Assembly: GCF_002939885.1 (NCBI RefSeq)
Contig: NZ_MDED01000030.1
Location: 1-48,595, forward strand
Length of the DNA: 48,595 nt
DNA from: Xanthomonas cucurbitae
Lineage (GTDB): Bacteria; Pseudomonadota; Gammaproteobacteria; Xanthomonadales; Xanthomonadaceae
Direction of reading: 5' to 3'
The stretch's first letter is position 1; each line of letters opens with the position of its first letter. Below, piece after piece: positions 12,359-22,015 of the stretch. The notes below the pieces were generated by a model that did not search any database, had not been told where the DNA came from, and was given only the letters and a program-made list of their open reading frames with translations. A program made the translations under genes and the position numbers.

Positions 12359-13174
12359 ATGCCAACCTGCACGATCGCTGGTCAACCATTGCACTACACA
12401 CAGTACGGCCAAGGTTTTCCAGTGTTGCTCGGCCACAGCTATCTTTGGGATGCGGACATGTGGGAGCCGCAGATCCAGGCCCTGTCGCCGCACTATCAGG
12501 TCATCGTTCCGGAGTTGTGGGGTCACGGGCAATCGGGGGGCTTGCCGGACCGCACCCAGGGAATCGACGATCTTGCACGGCAGATGCTTGGGTTGCTGGA
12601 TGCGTTGGAGCTGCCGCAGTGCGCGGTGGTCGGCGTGTCGGTCGGTGGCATGTGGGGCGCGGAGCTGGCGTTGCTGGCACCGGCGCGGGTCCGCAGCCTG
12701 GTGTTGATGGAAACCTTCCTGGGTGCCGAGTCGCAGACAAGACGTTTACGTTGCTTCGGCCTGCTCGATGCGATCGAGGCGGCAGGGCAGGTGACGCCTG
12801 CACTGATCGAGGCGATCGTGCGGATCTTTTTCCGTCCGGGAACCGACCCGGGGTCTGCGCTGTCGGCGGCGTTTGCGCAGCGCCTGGCGAGGTTGTCGGT
12901 CGAGCAGCTGCGTGCGTCGATCGTGCCGCTGGGGCGGCTGATCTTCGGGCGTGCCGATCGGCTCGATGCAGTGTCTGCGCTGGATCCGGCGCGCACCTTC
13001 CTGCTCGGCGGCGCTGGCAACGTGGCACACCCGCCAGAAGAGGTGTGGAAGATGGCCGAGGCGATCTGCTGCGATTACGAACTGGTGCCCGATGCCGGGT
13101 ACCTCGCCTCGCTGGAGAACCCGGCGTTCGTCAATGCGCAGTTGCTGGGGTGGTTCAAGCGCACCTTGCAGTGA
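12359..13174 (+). CDS. Alpha/beta hydrolase-fold protein, triad incomplete
   Basis: A protein of 271 residues from the ATG at 12359; in-frame ATGs at 12290 and 12311 exist, and no site has a good ribosome binding site. The fold is clear: VLLGHSYLWDADMW (oxyanion loop), ELWGHGQSG, and the nucleophile elbow GVSVGG with Ser94. Where the family normally has the acid (a G-x-x-D motif) the protein has GAGN, Asn221. Where it has the catalytic His (AGH-x-x-x-LE-x-P) it has AGYLASLENP, Tyr248. So two of the three triad residues are replaced while the flanking motifs are intact. It may be a non-hydrolytic binding protein. The substrate is unknown. It is convergent with the GGDEF-EAL gene, with 42 bp between the stops. 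Confidence 0.8.
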   Translation: MPTCTIAGQPLHYTQYGQGFPVLLGHSYLWDADMWEPQIQALSPHYQVIVPELWGHGQSGGLPDRTQGIDDLARQMLGLLDALELPQCAVVGVSVGGMWGAELALLAPARVRSLVLMETFLGAESQTRRLRCFGLLDAIEAAGQVTPALIEAIVRIFFRPGTDPGSALSAAFAQRLARLSVEQLRASIVPLGRLIFGRADRLDAVSALDPARTFLLGGAGNVAHPPEEVWKMAEAICCDYELVPDAGYLASLENPAFVNAQLLGWFKRTLQ

Positions 13175-13216
13175 TGCTTGCTTGCGTGCGGGATGACGCT
13201 CGCAACCCCTCTCCCG

Positions 13217-15544
13217 CTAAGGCTGTGTGCCCAGCCAGGCTTCCAGCGCGGGTGCAGGCAGCGGGCGCGAGAAGAGATAGCCCTGCAGCACCTCGCAGCC
13301 CAGATCGGCAAGAAACAGACGCTGGGCCTCGTTTTCCACGCCCTCGGCGACCACGTGCTTGCGCAGGTGTTCGCCGATGCGCAATACCGAGGTGGTCAGC
13401 GCACGCGCATCCTCGCTGTGTTCGATGTCGCGCACGAAACTCATGTCCAGCTTGAGTTCGTCGATCGGCAGGCGGTGCAGATGGCTGAGGCTGGAGTAGC
13501 CGGTGCCGAAGTCGTCCAGCGACAACGTGATGCCGGCTTCGCGGATGGCATGCAGGTTTTCCAGGACACCGGGCTGGCCGGAGAGCATCACGCTTTCGGT
13601 CAACTCCAGGGTCAGGTCGGACGGTTGCACGCTCAGCTCGGCGATCAGCTGCAGCAGGTCCGGCAGCATGCGCGGACTCTCGAAGCCGCTGGCGGACAGG
13701 TTGACCGACACCCGGGCTACCGCAATGCCGCGCCTGCGCCAGTCGGCGATCTGTTCGCAGGCGCGGCGCAACACCCAGGCATTGAGCTGCGGCATCATGC
13801 CTTGCTCTTCGGCCACCGGCAGGAAACGCGCCGGCGACACCGCGCCCAGCTGGGGATGATTCCAGCGCAGCAACGCTTCCACGCCGTAGAGCGTGTGCGG
13901 CGTGGCGCTGTGCATCTGCGGTTGGTAGTGCAGCTGCAGCTGGTCGCGGTCGATGGCCTGGCGCAGTTCCGCCTCCAGTGCCACCCGCTCCTGCGCCATG
14001 CGATTCATGTCCGAACTGAAGAAACGGAAGCGTCCGCCGCCTTCCTTCTTGGCGCGGTTCATTGCCAGGTCCGCGTGGCGCAACAGGATGGTGATCTCGC
14101 GTCCATCCTCGGGAAACATCGCCACCCCGATGCTGGCCGAGGGATGCACGGTCAGGTGGCCGACCGTCAGCGGGCCGGCGATGGTGCTCAGCAGGCGCTC
14201 GGCGGCGGCACTGGCCTGCTCGGCGCCGCATTGCGGCAGGGCCAGGGCGAACTCGTCGCCGGCCATGCGCGCCAGCATGACGGTGGCCGGCAGCTGCTCG
14301 GCGATCCGCAATGCGATGTCACGCAGCAGGCCATCGCCGGCGGCATGGCCCTGGCTGTCGTTGATCAGCTTGAAGCGGTCGATGTTGACGAACATCAATG
14401 CCGCCGGCTCGCCGGCATATTCGGCCTGGGTCAGCGCCTGCTCGGCGCGGGCGCTGAACATGATGCGGTTGGGCAGGCCGGTGAGCGCATCGTAGAAGGC
14501 CAATTGATGCACGCGCTGCCGGATCTGCTCGCGTTCCAGTGCCAGCGTGCACAGCTGCTGGCACAGTTCGGTCAGCCGCACATGCCAGGCATCAGCGCGC
14601 TGCGGCTTGCGGTAGTACAGCGCAACGGTGCCCAGCACGCGCGCACTGTTGGAGCGGATCGGCGTGCTCCAGCAGGCGCGCAGGCCCATCGGCAAAAGCA
14701 GCTCGCGGTAGGCGGCGAACAGCGGATCGCTGGCAATGTCTTCCACCATCACCGCGCGACCGCGCCAGGCTGCGGTGCCGCAGGCGCCGGCACCGGGGCC
14801 GATCTTCAGGCCGTTCACCGCGTCGGCATACTCCGGCGGCAGGCTGGGTGCGGCCAGCGAATGCAGGTAGCCCTGATTGTCCGCACTCATCACCGTGGCC
14901 ATCACCTCCGGCGCGATGCGTTCGACCTCGGTGCAGATCAGCGTCATCACTTCGATCAGCGGGCGCTCCTGCACCAGCGCTTCCAGCACGCGATGCTGCA
15001 GCACCTCGTGCATCTTGGTGTCGGTGATGTCGGTCAGCACTGCGACGTAGTGTGACGGATTGTGCTTGGCGTCGTAGATCGGGTTGAAGTTGAGCGAGAT
15101 CCACAGCGGCGTGCCGTCCTTGCGATAGACCAATAGGTCGGCGCGGGTCTGTTGCAGGGCATCGGCACGGTCGCGGATTCGCGCCACCTCGTTCTGGTCG
15201 CTTTGCGCGCGGGTCAGCACGTCGGAGGGCCGTTGCCCCACCAGTTCGGCCTCGCTATAGCCGAACATGCGCTGGAAGCCGTCGTTGGCATACAGCAGCC
15301 GCGATTGCAGATCGCAAATGAGGATGGCGCTGCTGCTGCCGTCCAGGGCTTCAGACAACAGGCGCGCGCGGCGGTCGCGCGGGCGTTCGCCACGCATCAC
15401 CATGCCGGCGGTGAGTGGGCCGGGCGTATTCGTGAGACTGCCGGCAGCGCGTATGGGAATGCCCGCACCGGCGACACCCGCGGCGGCACCGGCAGTGCCG
15501 TGTACCTCCGCTGGCGCGTTCGAATGCGGGGGACGCTCAGCCAT
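13217..15544 (-). CDS. PAS-GAF-GGDEF-EAL c-di-GMP enzyme
   Basis: A soluble protein of 775 residues: a low-complexity N-terminus (1-60), PAS (about 63-175), GAF (about 190-340), GGDEF (about 345-512) and EAL (about 525-768). The cyclase signature is AGDEF at 428-432, a variant often still active. No RxxD inhibitory site is obvious five residues before it. The EAL part keeps EALLR, NLSASGF, ELTES, LDDFGTGYSS and EGVE with the distal Gln (LQGYLF), so phosphodiesterase activity is expected. It starts 5 bp after the cheB stop and is therefore probably the last gene of cheR-cheD-cheB, linking receptor adaptation and c-di-GMP level. The true start could be later (Met48 or Met50), since the first 47 residues are unstructured and no strong ribosome binding site is seen. 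Confidence 0.9.
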   Translation of the reverse strand: MAERPPHSNAPAEVHGTAGAAAGVAGAGIPIRAAGSLTNTPGPLTAGMVMRGERPRDRRARLLSEALDGSSSAILICDLQSRLLYANDGFQRMFGYSEAELVGQRPSDVLTRAQSDQNEVARIRDRADALQQTRADLLVYRKDGTPLWISLNFNPIYDAKHNPSHYVAVLTDITDTKMHEVLQHRVLEALVQERPLIEVMTLICTEVERIAPEVMATVMSADNQGYLHSLAAPSLPPEYADAVNGLKIGPGAGACGTAAWRGRAVMVEDIASDPLFAAYRELLLPMGLRACWSTPIRSNSARVLGTVALYYRKPQRADAWHVRLTELCQQLCTLALEREQIRQRVHQLAFYDALTGLPNRIMFSARAEQALTQAEYAGEPAALMFVNIDRFKLINDSQGHAAGDGLLRDIALRIAEQLPATVMLARMAGDEFALALPQCGAEQASAAAERLLSTIAGPLTVGHLTVHPSASIGVAMFPEDGREITILLRHADLAMNRAKKEGGGRFRFFSSDMNRMAQERVALEAELRQAIDRDQLQLHYQPQMHSATPHTLYGVEALLRWNHPQLGAVSPARFLPVAEEQGMMPQLNAWVLRRACEQIADWRRRGIAVARVSVNLSASGFESPRMLPDLLQLIAELSVQPSDLTLELTESVMLSGQPGVLENLHAIREAGITLSLDDFGTGYSSLSHLHRLPIDELKLDMSFVRDIEHSEDARALTTSVLRIGEHLRKHVVAEGVENEAQRLFLADLGCEVLQGYLFSRPLPAPALEAWLGTQP

Positions 15545-15549
15545 GGACG

Positions 15550-16626
15550 TCAGCGTGCCTGGGCCGACAACGCGATCAGGCGCTCGGCCACGCGATCCAG
15601 CGGCACCACTTCCTGCGCGGCGCCGAGCTTGTAGGCAGCACCGGGCATGCCCCAGACCACGCTGCTGGCTTCGTCCTGCACCAGCGTGGGTGCACCGGCC
15701 TGCAGCATTTCCAGCAGGCCGCGGGCACCGTCGTCGCCCATGCCGGTGAGGATGGCGCCGACCGCATTCGGCCCGGCGTTGGCGGCCACCGAACGGAACA
15801 GCACGTCCACCGCCGGCTTGTGGCGGTTGACCGGCGGGCCGTCGTCGATGCGGCAGCGCCAGCGCGCACCGTCGCGGATGATGCGCAGATGCTGGCCGCC
15901 TGGCGGCAGGTAGGCATGGCCGGGCAGGATGGCTTCGCCATCGCTGGCTTCGCGCACCGACATGGCCGAATGCCGGTTGAGGCGCTCGGCGAATGCGGTG
16001 CTGAAACTGGCTGGGAGATGCTGGGTCATCACCACCGCCGGTGCGTCGGCAGGCATGTGTTCAAGCACCACGCGCAGCGCTTCGGTGCCACCGGCGGAGG
16101 CGCCGATGGCGATCAGGCGGTCGGTAGTGCGAAAGCGCAGCGCGCTGCCCGCTACCGGGGCCGCGTAGGTGTCCAGGGTGAGCTTGGGCGGGGTGGGGCG
16201 GTTGAGCGCGCTGACCTTGGCCTTGGCGGCCATCTTGACCTTGCTGACGATCTCCTCGGCGTAGCCTTCCAGCCCGCGCGCAACGTCGATCTTGGGCTTG
16301 GACACGAAATCCACCGCGCCCAGCGACAAGGCCTGCAAGGTGGTATCGGCGCCGCGTTCGGTCAGCGACGAGATCATCACCACCGGCGTGGGGCGCAGGC
16401 GCATCAGGTTTTCCAGAAACACCAGGCCGTCCATGCGCGGCATCTCCACGTCCAGCGTGATGACGTCCGGATTGAGGCGCTTGATTTTCTCGCGCGCCAG
16501 CAGCGGGTCGGCCGCCGAACCGACCACTTCGATGCCGGCATCGCGCGAGAGGATTTCGGTGAGCATCTGGCGCACGACCGCCGAATCGTCGACGATCAAC
16601 ACACGTACGGGAGTTTCCAGCGTCAT
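15550..16626 (-). CDS. cheB: CheB receptor methylesterase/deamidase
   Basis: A protein of 358 residues. The N-terminal receiver domain has the phospho-acceptor Asp59 in [13 protein letters not shown]. The C-terminal esterase domain has the catalytic Ser177 (GASAGG), His203 (TQHLP) and Asp299 (TGMGDDG). It removes methyl groups from chemoreceptor glutamates when phosphorylated by CheA. The ATG at 16626 overlaps the cheD stop (ATGA), which fixes the start. The operon order is cheR-cheD-cheB-GGDEF/EAL. Confidence 0.96.
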   Translation of the reverse strand: MTLETPVRVLIVDDSAVVRQMLTEILSRDAGIEVVGSAADPLLAREKIKRLNPDVITLDVEMPRMDGLVFLENLMRLRPTPVVMISSLTERGADTTLQALSLGAVDFVSKPKIDVARGLEGYAEEIVSKVKMAAKAKVSALNRPTPPKLTLDTYAAPVAGSALRFRTTDRLIAIGASAGGTEALRVVLEHMPADAPAVVMTQHLPASFSTAFAERLNRHSAMSVREASDGEAILPGHAYLPPGGQHLRIIRDGARWRCRIDDGPPVNRHKPAVDVLFRSVAANAGPNAVGAILTGMGDDGARGLLEMLQAGAPTLVQDEASSVVWGMPGAAYKLGAAQEVVPLDRVAERLIALSAQAR

Positions 16627-17219
16627 TCGAACAGCTCCACTCCACCGGTGACCGGGGCTTTGGATAGACGGGCGCGCACGGCCGATTCGGCGGCGGCGAC
16701 TTCGGCTTCGTGTGCATGCGGCAGACGCTGCACGACCACCCGGCCGGTCGTCGGGAAGAACCACACCTTGCGCGGATGGATGCCGCACAGATCTTCGGCA
16801 ATGATGGGAATGTATTCGGCTTGCAGATACTGGCGCACGAACTCGGCATTGCGGGTGCCGACCGGATTGCTGGTAAAACCCTTGAGCACGTTGGCGCCAC
16901 CGAAGACCTTGGCTTCGATGCGTTTGCGATGCGCGCCGCGCTTGAGCATGTCGTTGATGAGCAACTCCATTGCATAACTGCCGTAGCGCGCGGGTGCGCC
17001 GTCGCCGACCTGGCCCTCCGGCAACAGGAAATGGTTCATGCCGCCGATCTTGAGCACCGGGTCGCGCAGGCAGGCGGCAACGCACGATCCCAAGGTGGTC
17101 GTCAACGCGGTGTCGTCGTCCACGACCAGGTATTGGGTGGGCAACAGCTTGGCGGTGATGGTCTGGAAGCGCGAATCGCGGTAGCGCATCACGTCGTCGA
17201 CTTGCACGGCGGTACTCAT
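16623..17219 (-). CDS. cheD: CheD receptor glutamine deamidase
   Basis: A protein of 198 residues. CheD deamidates receptor Gln residues and, in some bacteria, works with CheC. The catalytic Cys46 lies in LGSCVAACL and His63 in GGMNHFLLP; the 17-residue Cys-His spacing matches that of Thermotoga CheD, and Thr40 is in the third position. The C-terminal extension after about 160 is rich in Ala and Val. Its start overlaps the cheR stop and its stop overlaps the cheB start, both as ATGA, so the three are translationally coupled. No CheC is seen in the window. Confidence 0.95.
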   Translation of the reverse strand: MSTAVQVDDVMRYRDSRFQTITAKLLPTQYLVVDDDTALTTTLGSCVAACLRDPVLKIGGMNHFLLPEGQVGDGAPARYGSYAMELLINDMLKRGAHRKRIEAKVFGGANVLKGFTSNPVGTRNAEFVRQYLQAEYIPIIAEDLCGIHPRKVWFFPTTGRVVVQRLPHAHEAEVAAAESAVRARLSKAPVTGGVELFE

Positions 17220-18082
17220 GCGGACGCCCCTGCGCGCTGGGTGCGCCGATACAGCGTGCGGCCGCACGGCTGGATCAGGTCGGCCGCGTGCAGGTAGTTC
17301 TCCGAATGCCCGGTGTAGAGCAGGCCGTCGTCGCCCATATGCGTGACCAGGCGCGACAGGATGCCGCGCTGGGTGGGTTTGTCGAAATAGATCATCACGT
17401 TGCGGCAGAACAGCGCCGCGTAAGGGCCGCCGACGTCGTAGCGCGAAGACAGCAGGTTCAACTGCCGATACTCGATCAACTGCTGCAGCGCCGGGATCAC
17501 CCGGCACTTGCCCTCGTTGGGGCCGCTGCCGCGCTGGAAGTACTTGCGCTTGATCGCTGCATCCAGCGAGGCGACACGGTCGATGGCATAGACCCCGCGC
17601 GAGGCGGTTTCCAGTACCTGGGTGTCCACGTCGGTGGCGATAATGCTCACCGGCGGGGTCAGCGTGCCGAAGGCTTCGCAGGCAGTGATGGCGATGGAGT
17701 AGGGCTCCTCGCCGGTGGAGGCGGCGCAGGACCAGATCTTCAGCGGCGCTTGCGCCGTGCGCTTTTGCAGTTCTTCGCGCAACTTGTCGAAGTGGTGCGG
17801 CTCGCGGAAGAACGAGGTCAGGTTGGTCGTCAGTGCGTTAGTGAACGCCTGCCATTCTTCTTCGTCGTTGCCGGCTTCCAGTTGGTCCAGGTACTCGCGG
17901 AACGAGCGCAGGCCAAGTACGCGCAGACGACGCGACAGGCGGCCGTACACCATGTCGCGCTTGGCCGGCGCCAGGGCGATGCCGACACGTTGATAGATGA
18001 GGTCGCAGACGCGCTTGAAGTCGCGGTCGCCGAAATCGAATTCGCGTGTGTCAGAAGCGGGAGTGGTAGTCGTCATATCCAT
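17216..18082 (-). CDS. cheR: CheR receptor methyltransferase
   Basis: A protein of 288 residues. The N-terminal helical domain is followed by the SAM-binding motif [16 protein letters not shown], an IIATDVD acidic loop and the family motif [11 protein letters not shown]. It methylates receptor glutamates. The beta-subdomain that binds receptor pentapeptides should lie in the SAM domain insert, and five receptors here carry such a pentapeptide. The ATG at 18082 is taken; an ATG two codons later is equally possible, and neither has a strong ribosome binding site. A sigma-28-like promoter ends about 22 bp upstream. Confidence 0.95.
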   Translation of the reverse strand: MDMTTTTPASDTREFDFGDRDFKRVCDLIYQRVGIALAPAKRDMVYGRLSRRLRVLGLRSFREYLDQLEAGNDEEEWQAFTNALTTNLTSFFREPHHFDKLREELQKRTAQAPLKIWSCAASTGEEPYSIAITACEAFGTLTPPVSIIATDVDTQVLETASRGVYAIDRVASLDAAIKRKYFQRGSGPNEGKCRVIPALQQLIEYRQLNLLSSRYDVGGPYAALFCRNVMIYFDKPTQRGILSRLVTHMGDDGLLYTGHSENYLHAADLIQPCGRTLYRRTQRAGASA

Positions 18083-18104
18083 ACGCGTTGTTAGCTAGTA
18101 CTGG

Positions 18105-18132
18105 ATATCGGCCATGGGGCCGTGCAACTGAA
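18105..18132 (-). promoter_or_regulatory. Sigma-28-like promoter of cheR operon
   Basis: On the minus strand: -10 box GCCGATAT (18105-18112), 12-nt spacer, -35-like TTCAGTTG (18125-18132). The -10 box matches the FliA consensus GCCGATAA in seven of eight positions; the -35 is weaker. It would start transcription about 16 nt before the cheR ATG. Confidence 0.6.
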
Positions 18133-18252
18133 GCGCCAATCGGTGGGTCGATGGCGGTGGGGCCGTGCGGGTACGTGGAGGCCGCCGTGCGGCGGCTTGC
18201 CCGGGTTGCACGTCCACAGCAGAGGGCGTGGATGGCAATCGGCACAAACACA

Positions 18253-18276
18253 AACGCCCCGGCAGGCCGGGGCGTT
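18253..18276 (-). terminator. Hairpin after receptor 1
   Basis: An 11-bp inverted repeat (18253-18263, 18266-18276) between the stop of the first receptor and the cheR promoter. The T-run on the minus strand is interrupted (TTTGTGTTTG), so it is probably a moderate terminator. Confidence 0.6.
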
Positions 18277-18294
18277 GTGGGTGACGGCAGTGAC

Positions 18295-20673
18295 TCAGAA
18301 CTCTTGCCAGTTTCCGTCGGCCAGCGCGGCCGATGACTTGGCAGACCGCGGCGGCGCTGTCGCTGTGCGGACCGCCGGCCTGGCCGCGGTCTTGACCGCC
18401 ACCGGACGTGAGGCCACCGGACGCAGGCGTGCCTGCGTGGCGGCAGCGGCCGACTCATCCAGCTTGAACACCGAGACCGCTTCGGCCAGGTGACCGGCCT
18501 GTTCTTCCATCGAACGGGCGGCGGCGGTGGCTTCTTCCACCAGCGCGGCATTCTGCTGGGTGGTTTCGTCCATCTGGGTGATGGTCTGGTTGACCTGCTC
18601 GATGCCGGCAGATTGTTCCTGCGAGGCGGCGGAGATCTCGCCCATGATGTCGGTCACGCGCTGCACGCTGGCGACGATGTCGGCCATGGTGGCACCGGCC
18701 TTGCGCACCAGCGCCGAGCCTTCGGCGACCTTGTGCACGGAGTCGTCGATCAGGCCCTTGATCTCCTTGGCGGCACCGGCCGAGCGCTGTGCCAACGTGC
18801 GCACTTCCGAGGCCACCACGGCGAACCCGCGGCCCTGCTCACCAGCACGCGCCGCTTCCACGGCGGCATTCAAGGCCAGGATATTGGTCTGGAAGGCAAT
18901 GCCGTCGATGACCGAGATGATGTCGGCGATCTTCTTGGACGAGGCTTCGATGCCGGACATGGTGTTGACCACCTGCGACACCACCTCGCCACCTTGCGAG
19001 GCGACGCCGGTGGCGCCGATGGCCAGCTGGTTGGCCTGGCGGGCGCTTTCGGCGTTCTGCTTGACGGTGGAGGTGAGTTCCTCCATCGAGGCAGCGGTTT
19101 CCTCCAGGTTGGCGGCCTGCTGCTCGGTACGATGCGATAGATCGGTATTGCCGGCGGCGATCTCGCCAGCGGCCGCATTGATCGCGGTGGAGGAGGTCTT
19201 GATGCGCCCGACGATGTCGGCCAACTGTTCGGCCGTGGCATTGGCATCGTCGCGCATCTGTGCGAACACACCGCTGAATTGTCCGTGCATGCGCACGGTC
19301 AGATCGCCACGCGACAGTGCCGACAACAGGGCCGAGATCTGCTCGATGCTGGCGGCGTTGGCGTCCAGCAGGCCGTTGAGCTGCTGGGCCAGCTGCAGGA
19401 AGAAGCCCTGCTTGCCGTCGGTGTCCACGCGGCCACTCATGTCGCCGTTGGCAGCGGCACGCACGATGCGGGCGACTTCTTCTTCGACCTGCACTTCGAT
19501 GGTGCGGTCGCGCCATTCGCACACTTCGCCAGCGATTTCACCCTGGTCGTTCTTGATGCCGGTGACGGTCTGTGCCAGCACCACTTCGCCGAAGCGCTCT
19601 TCGAAGCTGGTGACACCATCGCGTTCCAGTGCGGCAATGGCCTTGCGCACCGTGGCATCGGAAAGACCCAGGTAGCTGACGTGCTGGTCGATGACCTTGC
19701 TGGCATCGAACTCGGGCGATGCCAGGCGGATGCTGCTTTCGTACTGCGCCACGATCTTCATGAAGGCATCGTTGGCGTAGATGATGACACGGTCCGGATT
19801 GGTGATAAAGGTGCCGGTGGACGACTTGTCCAGCGCGGTGCGGATGCGCAGGTTCTGGTCGGCGATGATGTGGTCGCGTTCGATACGCTCCTTGAGATCG
19901 CGTTGCATGCGCTGCATGGAGCGCATCAGTTCGCCCACTTCATCCTGGCCTTGCACGTGGATCTGGCCATCCAGCTTGCCGCCGGCGATTTCGGTGGCGG
20001 TGGTGACTGCGCCGCGCATGCTCTTGACGATGGAACGGGCGAACAGGAATGCCAGCCCGAGGCCGCCGGCGATGCCGATCAGCAGCACCATCACGGTCAG
20101 CGACACGGACGTGGCATGCACCTTCTCGGCCTTGGTCTTGGCCGCCTGCGCCAGCAGGTTGTCTTCGGTAATCAGCGCAGCCAGCGAATCCTGTGCCTTG
20201 TTGTGCAGGGTGCGGGTTTCGCCGACGAAGGTGTCAACAGCATCGTCCGGGAGATTGAGCTCGACCATTTCATTGACGCTGGCATAGGAGGCGTAGGCCT
20301 TCTTCCAGTCCGCCACGAACGTATTGAACAACTTCTTCTGCTGCGGGGTCTCGATCAAGCGGGGGTAGCCCTTGATCGTCGCGTCGATCTCGCTGCCGAG
20401 CTTCTTCGACCGCTGCCTGGCCTCCTGCTTGACCGCATCGCTTGCACGCACCAGGTTTTGATAGGCCGCATTGCGGTATTCGCCGAGCATGCCGCGCAGG
20501 TCGCCGGCTTCGCGCACGCTGGACATGGTGTTGCCGGCCAGGTCGCTGGTGACGTTGTTGAGCGACGCCAGGCCCGAGTAGGCGATGATGCCTTGTACCA
20601 GCATCATCAGCAGCACGATGCCGAACGCCAGCATCAGCCGCGGCATCAGTTTCAGGTTATTGATCCATTGCAT
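18295..20673 (-). CDS. Chemoreceptor 1 (4HB-HAMP-PAS-MCP)
   Basis: A protein of 792 residues from the ATG at 20673, chosen because GGGGA sits 9 nt upstream; a GTG two codons earlier is too close to it. Order: TM1 at about 10-32, a four-helix periplasmic sensor, TM2 at about 188-210, HAMP, a cytoplasmic PAS domain ([16 protein letters not shown]), further HAMP-like helices, and the MCP signalling hairpin with the invariant tip ([20 protein letters not shown]). The Ala/Pro/Arg-rich tail ends in GNWQEF, a CheR-tethering pentapeptide. The PAS between membrane and hairpin could sense redox or an internal ligand in addition to the periplasmic input. It lies 81 bp after the small secreted protein gene. 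Confidence 0.93.
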   Translation of the reverse strand: MQWINNLKLMPRLMLAFGIVLLMMLVQGIIAYSGLASLNNVTSDLAGNTMSSVREAGDLRGMLGEYRNAAYQNLVRASDAVKQEARQRSKKLGSEIDATIKGYPRLIETPQQKKLFNTFVADWKKAYASYASVNEMVELNLPDDAVDTFVGETRTLHNKAQDSLAALITEDNLLAQAAKTKAEKVHATSVSLTVMVLLIGIAGGLGLAFLFARSIVKSMRGAVTTATEIAGGKLDGQIHVQGQDEVGELMRSMQRMQRDLKERIERDHIIADQNLRIRTALDKSSTGTFITNPDRVIIYANDAFMKIVAQYESSIRLASPEFDASKVIDQHVSYLGLSDATVRKAIAALERDGVTSFEERFGEVVLAQTVTGIKNDQGEIAGEVCEWRDRTIEVQVEEEVARIVRAAANGDMSGRVDTDGKQGFFLQLAQQLNGLLDANAASIEQISALLSALSRGDLTVRMHGQFSGVFAQMRDDANATAEQLADIVGRIKTSSTAINAAAGEIAAGNTDLSHRTEQQAANLEETAASMEELTSTVKQNAESARQANQLAIGATGVASQGGEVVSQVVNTMSGIEASSKKIADIISVIDGIAFQTNILALNAAVEAARAGEQGRGFAVVASEVRTLAQRSAGAAKEIKGLIDDSVHKVAEGSALVRKAGATMADIVASVQRVTDIMGEISAASQEQSAGIEQVNQTITQMDETTQQNAALVEEATAAARSMEEQAGHLAEAVSVFKLDESAAAATQARLRPVASRPVAVKTAARPAVRTATAPPRSAKSSAALADGNWQEF

Positions 20674-20715
20674 TGACACGATTCCCCGTAGAAGTCAGTC
20701 CGCATCATCCAGACA

Positions 20716-20747
20716 GCACATCGCCACGCATGGGCGTGGCGATGTGC
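20716..20747 (-). terminator. Perfect hairpin between receptor 1 and secreted-protein gene
   Basis: A 14-bp perfect inverted repeat (20716-20729, 20734-20747) with loop ATGG, 8 bp after the stop of the small secreted protein. There is no T-run on either strand, so it may be an mRNA-stabilising or processing hairpin within the transcript. Confidence 0.55.
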
Positions 20748-20754
20748 GATGGAA

Positions 20755-21138
20755 TCACTTGATGGTGGCGAGCTTCAGGCCGGCCGGAGAGCTGACTTCG
20801 ATTTCGGCGCGCGAGCTGTCGCGCTGGATCTTGCCCAGAACGCAGACGTCCTTGCCTTCGAGGGATTCCGGGGCGAAGCTGAACTTGCCGCGGTTAGCGC
20901 CGTCGATGCGGGCCGAGAAGGTGTGGCGCGGGAACATGCCACCCATATAGAGGAAGGTGGGCTCACCTTCCGAGCTCTGCGCGTACTTGGCCTTTTCGAC
21001 CTTGCCGCAGACCATGCCGTCCTTGCCAACGAAGCGGGTTGCCATTTCCGGCGGAATCATTTCCTGCGATTGAGCCGACAGCGAGGGAGCAACAACGACC
21101 AGTGCAGCGACGGGGAGCAGCGACAGCAGGAACTTCAT
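20755..21138 (-). CDS. Small secreted protein of unknown function
   Basis: A protein of 127 residues that I do not recognise. It begins with a typical Sec signal peptide (MKFLLSLLPVAALVVVA, then a likely cut after SLSA), leaving a periplasmic domain of about 103 residues. That domain has two Cys (in MVCGKV and KDVCVLG), a layout suggesting a small OB-like beta barrel. The ATG at 21138 has GGAGAA 6 nt upstream; a longer in-frame start at 21222 has no such site. It lies between cheW and receptor 1 on the same strand. Inference only: it might deliver or modify a ligand for a receptor sensor domain. Confidence 0.75.
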   Translation of the reverse strand: MKFLLSLLPVAALVVVAPSLSAQSQEMIPPEMATRFVGKDGMVCGKVEKAKYAQSSEGEPTFLYMGGMFPRHTFSARIDGANRGKFSFAPESLEGKDVCVLGKIQRDSSRAEIEVSSPAGLKLATIK

Positions 21139-21298
21139 AGGGGTTCTCCAGAATCGAAAGTCGAACGGTGACCCGTTTATGCACACGGGCTTCCATTCAG
21201 CTATCGGCGAGCTGGACTTCAACTTGAACCCGATTAGAGTGATCTATATCTCACTTCCACACATGTGTACGCTACCTGTCGGGAGTGTCCTGACACCT

Positions 21299-21385
21299 GA
21301 TGGTCGCAAACGGCCGCTGCCATGGATGCAGCGGCTGCCAAGCCGTCGCGAAGCGGAGACGTGCCTCGCTGCGGTTGCGACCATC
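21299..21385 (-). terminator. Structured segment after cheW
   Basis: An outer inverted repeat of 11 bp (21299-21309, 21375-21385) encloses an inner one (21313-21320, 21328-21335). It lies 42 bp after the cheW stop and may be its terminator. No clear T-run follows. Confidence 0.4.
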
Positions 21386-21426
21386 GTCTGGCGACGGCCA
21401 CCCTGCAATTCGCGCACAGGGTTGAA

Positions 21427-21909
21427 TCAGGCGGCTTCTTCGGTCAGTTGCTGGCCCAGCTCGGTGCTGTCGAGCAAGGTCTCGATGTCCAGCAGGATCA
21501 GCATGCGATCGTCCTGGGTGCCGATGCCGGAGATGAAGCGGGTATCGACCGATGCACCGAACTCGGGGGTGGGGCGGATCTGGTCATCGTTGAGCGGGAT
21601 CACGTCCGAGACGCTGTCCACCACGATGCCGACGACGCGGTCTTCCACGTTGAGCACGATCATCACGGTGAAGGCATCGTAGCGGGCTTCCTTCATGCGC
21701 AGCTTCAGGCGCAGGTCGATCACCGGCACGATGGTGCCGCGCAGGTTGATGACACCCTTGATGTAGTCGGGGGCATCGGGCAGGCGGGTGACCGAATTGT
21801 AGCCGCGGATCTCCTGCACCTTCAGGATGTCCACGCCGTAGTGCTCTTCGCCCAGGGCGAAGCTGAGGAATTCACCACCGGTGCCGGTGGTCGTGCTTTT
21901 GTCGTTCAT
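21427..21909 (-). CDS. cheW: CheW coupling protein
   Basis: A single-domain CheW of 160 residues that links chemoreceptor tips to CheA. Typical motifs are FLSFALGEEHYGVDILKVQEI, PDYIKGVINLRGTIVPVIDL and MLILLDIETLL. The ATG at 21909 has GGAG 6 nt upstream. A sigma-28-like promoter lies 53 bp upstream. It follows the YcgR-like gene. Confidence 0.96.
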   Translation of the reverse strand: MNDKSTTTGTGGEFLSFALGEEHYGVDILKVQEIRGYNSVTRLPDAPDYIKGVINLRGTIVPVIDLRLKLRMKEARYDAFTVMIVLNVEDRVVGIVVDSVSDVIPLNDDQIRPTPEFGASVDTRFISGIGTQDDRMLILLDIETLLDSTELGQQLTEEAA

Positions 21910-21959
21910 GGAAACTCCGGGCGTTGCGGCTGAGTGACATAAAGGGGGTTGCCCTAGCA

Positions 21960-21986
21960 ACATCGGCGCGCCGTCCGGCAACTTTA
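21960..21986 (-). promoter_or_regulatory. Sigma-28-like promoter of cheW
   Basis: On the minus strand: -35 TAAAGTTG (21979-21986), 11-nt spacer, -10 GCCGATGT (21960-21967). Seven of eight -35 and six of eight -10 positions match the E. coli FliA consensus (TAAAGTTT, GCCGATAA). Confidence 0.75.
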
Positions 21987-22015
21987 GGCAGGCGCCACCG
22001 GCGCTGCAGGTAGAT

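Noticed and set aside
8760..12401. Very long minus-strand open frame opposite acnB
   Set aside because: It is the antisense shadow of a high-GC gene; acnB on the plus strand has all family motifs and a ribosome binding site.
13217..15544. Assignment of the GGDEF-EAL protein to a named Xanthomonas c-di-GMP gene
   Set aside because: Several paralogues exist in the genus and I cannot tell them apart without a search.
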